Below are positions 58,314 to 64,000 of a DNA stretch of 64,000 nt, one piece after another. Under the pieces are notes generated by a model. It was given only the letters and a program-made list of their open reading frames with translations. It did no database searches and was not told where the DNA came from. A program made the position numbers and the translations under genes. Each line of letters opens with the position of its first letter. Within the stretch, counting starts at the first letter, position 1. Source of the DNA: Cordia subcordata. Its lineage: Eukaryota; Streptophyta; Magnoliopsida; Boraginales; Cordiaceae. Where the stretch lies: NCBI GenBank assembly GCA_028554755.1, contig JAPTOF010000024.1, positions 6,153,001 to 6,217,000 of the forward strand, written 5' to 3'.

Positions 58314-59160
58314 TCATTCCAGGCTTAACACAAGGTCATAGTTATCCACGGGCACAATAATGAAGTTAACAAGCCCTTGCCAGTCCCCAATTCTGGTTCG
58401 GACACCTCGAGCAACTCCAATAATGGGAACGGCCTTGGAATTAGCTACCTTGATCATCCCTTGTGTCTTGGTGATTCTCAAGTCTAGCCTTTGCACAACA
58501 TCTGCCCGCAGGAAATTGTTGGTGGTTCTTGTATCTACCAAGGCTTTAAATGGTTGGCCTTTGATCCTGGTAGTGGCATAAAGAGAACCCTTGTGAGGTT
58601 CTTGCAGTTTCCTCACCTCAGCCTTTACTGCACTTAAGAACTGAAGTGACCCCATTTGTGTTTCTTGTTCCTCACAAGGTTGGCATTCTTGTTGCTTGAT
58701 CAAAGAAGCCATCTTACCCCTTTGAGGACATTCAGTAATTCGATGGTCCTTACTCCCACATAGAAAGCATTCATACACCTTTGGTTTGGCATGATTGCCT
58801 CCCCATTTCCCACCATTACCTCTCTGGTCCTTAGCCTTGGGGTGAAGGGTTATGTTGGCCTGCCTTAGAGTTGGAAGAAGATGCAGGGGCCTTAAATTAG
58901 TCCCTGGCTCCCCCACTTTTCCCCTTGTTAGCAACTGGCCCTTTTTGCTTAGAGTGATCCCCTCGCTTAGAAAATTCAATGAGGCGCTCGGCAACAATTA
59001 TGGCAGAGGCAGGGTCTAGGACACCACGCCTTCACAACTCTGCCTCGCCCATGATTGTAATCCATCAAAGAAACTAAACAAAGCATCTTTATTGGACAAG
59101 TTAGGGATTTCAAGCATTATCTCTTGAAATTCTCACATATTCCCGAATTGTTGCCCTTGT
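58314..59160 (-). pseudogene. gag-pol: G5 protease and gag C-terminus
   Basis: A 227-codon frame (58997-58314) carries the gag zinc knuckle CFLCGSKDHRITEC (CX2CX4HX4C complete), then the protease region with FKALVDTRTTNNF, in which the Gly of the catalytic D-[ST]-G triad reads Arg, and RTRIGDWQGLVNF to YDLVLSLE. Upstream gag text is broken and ends at about 59160. Loss of the Gly should abolish aspartic protease activity. Confidence 0.88.
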
Positions 59161-60855
59161 GTATGGTTTGATATATTAGATGCTTTGTTTTGTTTCCTTG
59201 ATAGCTTGCAGTCATGGGCTAAGTAAGAACTACAAAGGCCTAATGTGCAAGATCATGTTTTTGCCATAGCCATAGCTAAGAGCCTCATTGAATTCTCTAA
59301 ACGTGGAGATTCCTTCAAACCAAAAGGACCGACTACTAGCAAGGGAAAAAGTGGGGGAGACAGAGACAGAGGTAAGGCCCAGGCATTCTCTTAAAACTCT
59401 AAAGAGGACCAATTTAACCTCAAGGCTAAGGACCAAAAAAGAAACGGTGGCAAATGGGGAGGCAATCAAGCCAAACCAAAGACGTACGAATGTTTCCTAT
59501 ACGGTAGCAAAGACCACCGGATTGCAGAGTGCCCTCAAAGAGGTAAGATGGCTTCTTTGATCAGATAGCAAGAGTGACAACCTTGCGAAGAGGAAGAAAC
59601 ACATATGGGATCGCTTCGATTCTTGAATGCAGTAAAAGCAGATATGGGGAAGCCCTCATGCACTTGTAAACATTCTCTCACAGTGACATACAAAGCCAAT
59701 TTCGGCCAGCTACTTCTCTGCTCTTGTCCAAGCATTCTCCAAGGTTCTAAGTCATATATTTTTTACTAAGTACGTCGTTATTGTGACTGCTTGTGGCCCA
59801 CTTCTTGTTGGCTAGCTTACTAACCGTGCAACACCAAAATTAAGGCCCTTTTGCCTAAGTGTATATGTCCTCGCTTGGCTCCATACTAAATTGTGGTGCA
59901 TTTAATTCGTGGCTGTGTCTATTGATTTTGGTGATGTTAGTTTGGAATTATGGGCAGAGAAGAAGGTAAAGCTAGCACTCAGGTGGTTGTCGAGAAGCCA
60001 ACGAGGAAAGGTGGAAAATCTTCCAAGGCTAGCTCAAGAGATCAACTTAGTTCTCTTGAGACTCGTCTAGAACGTGGAGAGAAGGCCACACTAGAAAATA
60101 CGATAGTGCTAGAGGATCTTATCCCTCAAATTCAAAGCTTGGAAGCTAGTGACAAAGATTGGCCTAGCTAATCGTCTGGGAAAGCTAAGGAAAAGGAATG
60201 AAGAGTTGCGGGGAAAATTGCTCACTACTCTCAACTCTCTTGGTGATGCTGTGAAGCAGAGTGTTGAAACCTTCAAGGCCAACGTCACCTTGGCCTTGGA
60301 AGGATTAAAAGTCGAAGTAGAGGTGATCAAAGGTGATCTTGCCTTATGAAAAACAGTAGTGAGTAGTGTTGGTGAACTTGCCATCTAGCAAGCTCCTAAG
60401 CTTGATGTGCCCAAACCACAATCCTTTTTGGGTAATAGAAATGCAAGGGTGCTTGACAACTTCCTTTGGAATCTAGAACAATACTTTGTAGCTACCAGTC
60501 TAGTGGATGATGCTTCTAAATTGCGTGCAGCCCCTCTATACTTAAGCAATGTTGCTATGTTATGGTGAAGACAGCGTGCTACCGATGCTGAACGAGGCAC
60601 ATGCATGCTAGCCATCATACACTTGTAAACACTCTCTCACAATGAAATATAAAGCCAATTTCGGCCAGCAACTTCTCTGCTATTGTCCAAGCATTCTCCA
60701 AGGTTCTGAGTCCCATATTTGTGCCCAAGTACGTTGTTATTGTGATTGCTTATGGGCCAACTCTTGTTGGCCAGCCTACTAAGCATGCAACACCAAAGTT
60801 GAGGCCCTACCTTTGCTTAAGTGTCGGAGTCGTGCTTGACCACTAACACTCTTTG
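59161..60855 (+). mobile_element. Gypsy chromovirus fragments G6 (gag pieces alternating with LTR pieces)
   Basis: Four pieces lie in the same orientation. Gag C-terminal half (59161-59640: KSLIEFSKRGDSFKPKGPTT, then a knuckle whose second Cys is Tyr, CFLYGSKDHRI). LTR end (59641-59880: CACTTGTAAACATTCTCTCA, AAGCATTCTCCAAGGTT). Leader plus gag N-terminal half (59950-60600: MGREEGKASTQVVVEKPT, then LANRLGKLRKRNEELRGKLL). A second LTR end (about 60610-60855). The middle piece has the natural LTR-leader-gag order; the outer joints are breakpoints. Confidence 0.85.
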
Positions 60856-63800
60856 GTTATGAGTTATTAGTCCTTTCATGGATTTAATTAGCAACTTCTG
60901 AATGTAGTAGGACATATGATGATTGGTGCTATCAAAACAGAAAAAGAAGCTAGAAGCTTGACATGTTTTATTGTTATAAACTATCTAGGTCAATGCGTTG
61001 TGGAAATGAGGTTTTTTGTGATGCAAATAATGTCTTGATATGAACTTAGAGCATAAGTTCAACAGGAAAGGGCATAATTGTTTCTTAAGAAAAAGGAATC
61101 CTTGTTTTATCTCAATTCATAGTGACCCACACAAAGTCATAATGGTTATTGATTAAAGACGTGATAACTAACCTTGGATCTTGCTTAACGTATGGAATCA
61201 TTCTATTATCAATGTCAATTGAGATTGGCGGAGTTGATGTGTTGTTGTAATGGCTGTATAAATTCAAAGGATTTATCTTATGATCAATATTATGTATACA
61301 TATATTCTAATTGGATCCTAGTGTCCTTGAAATAGTTATGGACTTCCACTTTAAAAAGAAAAAAGAACAAAATATCCTACATGAATTTCGTGTTACAATT
61401 GTTATGGTTTATTTCTCGTTTTTATGGTTTAATGTTAGATAACTGATGAACAACATAGGTAAAAAGGTCTTTCCTCAAATACTATTTTTTAATAAATTAT
61501 ACTTGTGAAATTATTTTATTATGGCACTAAGTCTTAGAACTGTTACTAGTACATTTGGTTTAATCTATACGAGAAAAACAAATCTCATTATATAAGTGCC
61601 ATTCACTGTTTTTAGATTTTAATATATTTGTTTGCCTCCCAAAGAAATTTTAAAAAGAAAGTTAAAAAACAAAAGAACTCATTATCTGAGTATAGCTTTT
61701 CTATTTTGAATTTTTATGTAGTTGGTGTCCTTTCAACAAGGAAAAAGATAGGGGGGCCTTGAAATCTTTGGAACATCGACACCATTTGTTGCAAAAAGAG
61801 GAAAAAAAACACAATTCTAAAAATGCATTTGTTGTGGAAAGAAAGTTCATTTTCCAAGCATGTGGTCAAGTGTTTTAACATTTCTATAAAATGTTAGTTA
61901 TGCTAATTTTACTGATAAATGAGTTTGTTTGGAAAGTAATTTCAGTGATTAACAGTCTTGTTATTTATTTATTCTTTTGTAAACAACCGTAATGGCATTC
62001 TTTTCCCGAAGATTGACTATCAATGTCACCAAGACCACATGTATTCAAATTATTTTGGTCAATCCTGGTTCTCAAATATTGTTTAGAAAAAAATGAATTT
62101 GAAAAGAGATCTCGTTTTTCTTTTTCTTCCTCAGCAAAACCATCAACCTTCAATTTTTATTTGTGAGGTTTCAAATTGTGAATTAAGATATTCACACCCA
62201 TGGTTTTATGCATACCAAAGGGGGAAAAAAATAAAAACAATGTTTACAGAGATCTTATAAAATGGCTAATTGCCAATTTATACGTTAATTTTTGGGTAAG
62301 TTTACAAATCCATGGCAATGGATGCTAGTTTTCAAATGCATATAATTTTGAGTTATGCATAAATTCCTAAACATAGACTTATGGAAAAGTTTCCAGATAG
62401 AGCACATGAAGCCATTTGCTTAACATGTATTGTTTTTCTTTTTTTTCTTTTTTGGTCAAGACGTGGATTGTTTTTTTCTAAAATGTCTTTCATGTACATC
62501 ACTATCTAGCTGTATTACCATAATTTTAGCATTTATACATGTCTCGTTGGTAACAAGACGAAATCAGTTATATATTATGCACGCATGTAATTATAAAGCT
62601 CCTTCCATGAATAAATATAACTTCATATAAACATATGTTACTATCCAAGCATCCATGTACAAATATAATTAGTGGCATCCAGAATTCAGTTATATATACT
62701 TGTAGACATGAGATTGTACAGCTGAATCCATAAGTAGATTTACACATATAACCACATGTAAATACTAAAGTGTGTACTTCTAGTTAACTAAAGTTATCTG
62801 ACTTCTCAGGATTACCATCATGGTCTCTTGCCATTTCTAACTTTACGTACAAAAAACACACATATATACTAGCTATAGCTCATATAGACATAAAAGCACC
62901 AACAATTTCCCAACCAACAGCCCCAATACAACCCACAACTTCTAGTTCAATTTCCATGCTTTATCATTTACATATAACCATATACTCATATTCGGTTGGT
63001 ATCAAAGGAAATCAATATGTATATATATACATATATATGCTCATGTTCGGTTGGTATCGAAGGAAATCAATGCATACATATATGTATATATGTGTGTGTG
63101 TATATATATATGTGTGTGTGTATATATGTATATCAATCTTAGATGCCAATTTAACAGTAGGTCCATGGAAGTCACACTTCCAAACTCTGAAGTTTATGAC
63201 CCCTTACTTTCATGGCCTCACCTTATTTAACCATAAACAAGGTCAATAGGAAGCATACACACATAAACACATTTTGTATTCATAAGTAACAACAACATGT
63301 ATATTATTCTCTTCAATTCACATAACTTGATATTATTAAAATCACGCTCCTACATTCTCAATAAAATTTCTTTAGAATTTTAGCAGGACTTCTCGATGTA
63401 AGTCTAAGGAAAACATACAAGTTCAATGGCACAATTATTCTTAAAATTCTTATCACTTACTCGAGATCAATACTAAACCCAGTTTCTTTCCTCCTATTTG
63501 TTCAGTTCTATATACATATTTCATCACCTATATACACAAATATAACATGGAAAAAGACAGCCAAAATCTTTAATAACTAAAACTAGATATCACCACTTAC
63601 TTGAGCAATCAAAAGAGGTGTAATTCTTCCCTCCATTTTCAACTTTTACAGTAAATTGAAGGGTAGAAGGCAAGGGGTTTAATCACAGGTTTGGGAAGGA
63701 AAGGAAAAGAAATGGGTTTTTGATTTTATCTGATAAACTCTTATGTATATAAAATTTGTTTTATTGCCAATTAGCCCATCGAACTTAGTTATTTTGCCAA

Positions 63801-64000
63801 ATGAACCACATGTAATAGAGATATAAAGGACAAATGTTGCTACCAATTATGATGCTCAGTAAATCAATGAGTGAAAGCGTAGAACCAACTTTTCAACATG
63901 AAACAAGCATATAATATAACATAATATAAATCAATGGGCCAAAGCATAGACCCAACTTTTCAAGCATGAGCATATAATATAACATAATATAATAAGCAGA
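60856..64000. other. AT-rich intergenic sequence with short tandem repeats
   Basis: No gene is supported. A 55-bp unit (TTCGGTTGGTATCAAAGGAA...) occurs twice at about 62990 and 63045 and runs into a TA/TG microsatellite (63078-63133). A unit of about 65 bp (AAATCAATGAGTGAAAGCGT ... CATATAATATAACATAATAT) occurs twice at the window end (about 63861-63990). Confidence 0.5.

Larger units (their letters stand above)
54525..59160 (-). mobile_element. Gypsy chromovirus copy G5, best-preserved pol
   Basis: A minus-strand copy with an intact 3' LTR (54525-55228), polypurine tract, chromodomain, integrase, RNase H, reverse transcriptase, protease and part of gag. Gag is broken off at about 59160 where G6 begins in the opposite direction, so the 5' LTR is missing. 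The sharp TGTCACGGG end inside G4 suggests that G5 inserted into G4. Confidence 0.9.

Noticed and set aside
1..64000. A new multi-gene biological system
   Set aside because: No co-oriented set of intact unfamiliar genes exists here; all multi-domain frames belong to known retroelement families or decayed host genes. The hairpin-rich domain is the only strong unexplained signal.

Overview
The window is AT-rich nuclear DNA of a flowering plant, most likely a eudicot. The evidence is degenerate Ty1/copia and Ty3/gypsy chromovirus LTR retrotransposons, MITE-like elements, and remnants of plant host genes with GT-AG introns (a RABC/Rab18-type small GTPase, a CYP72A-like cytochrome P450, and a multi-exon gene I cannot name). 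I see no bacterial or organellar genes, no tRNA or rRNA genes and no CRISPR array. No host gene in the window is clearly intact. The only long undamaged open frame is a retrotransposon gag of 380 residues.

Layout. 1-5213: a protein-less segment full of inverted repeats that ends in a polypurine tract and a well-formed 3' LTR (4725-5213), probably the right end of a large non-autonomous LTR element. 5823-12911: two exons of a Rab GTPase on the + strand; the second is split by a 6.6 kb minus-strand copia element (6216-12812) flanked by the 5-bp duplication GGAAT. 13088-13990: tail of a second, truncated gypsy element. 15397-16163: a tandem promoter-like repeat followed by an unrecognised acidic reading frame. 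16164-21550: no proven gene; three exon-like patches on the minus strand. 21750-24481: a tandem duplication.

26355-38005 holds two related segments. The better one (33578-36139, minus strand) is an unrecognised multi-exon gene decayed by four in-frame stops and a damaged splice site. Its 5' flank carries a palindromic DNA transposon (36483-37693). Partial copies lie at 26544-26660, 28020-28577 and 30150-30310, mixed with a CYP72A-like fragment, an LTR fragment and the gag-only gypsy element.

38155-41855 holds LTR-like sequence, a hAT-like MITE and an LTR/primer-binding-site junction. 41856-60855 is a 19 kb cluster of at least six fragments of one chromodomain-bearing gypsy family in both orientations (called G1 to G6 here), joined at mid-gene breakpoints. 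60856-64000 is AT-rich intergenic DNA with short tandem repeats.

The region reads as a heterochromatin-like graveyard: host genes broken by insertion and point decay, and elements broken by nested insertion, recombination and changes to catalytic codons. The most unexplained signal is the hairpin-rich non-coding domain at about 1.2-4.5 kb. I found nothing that I can defend as a new multi-gene system.
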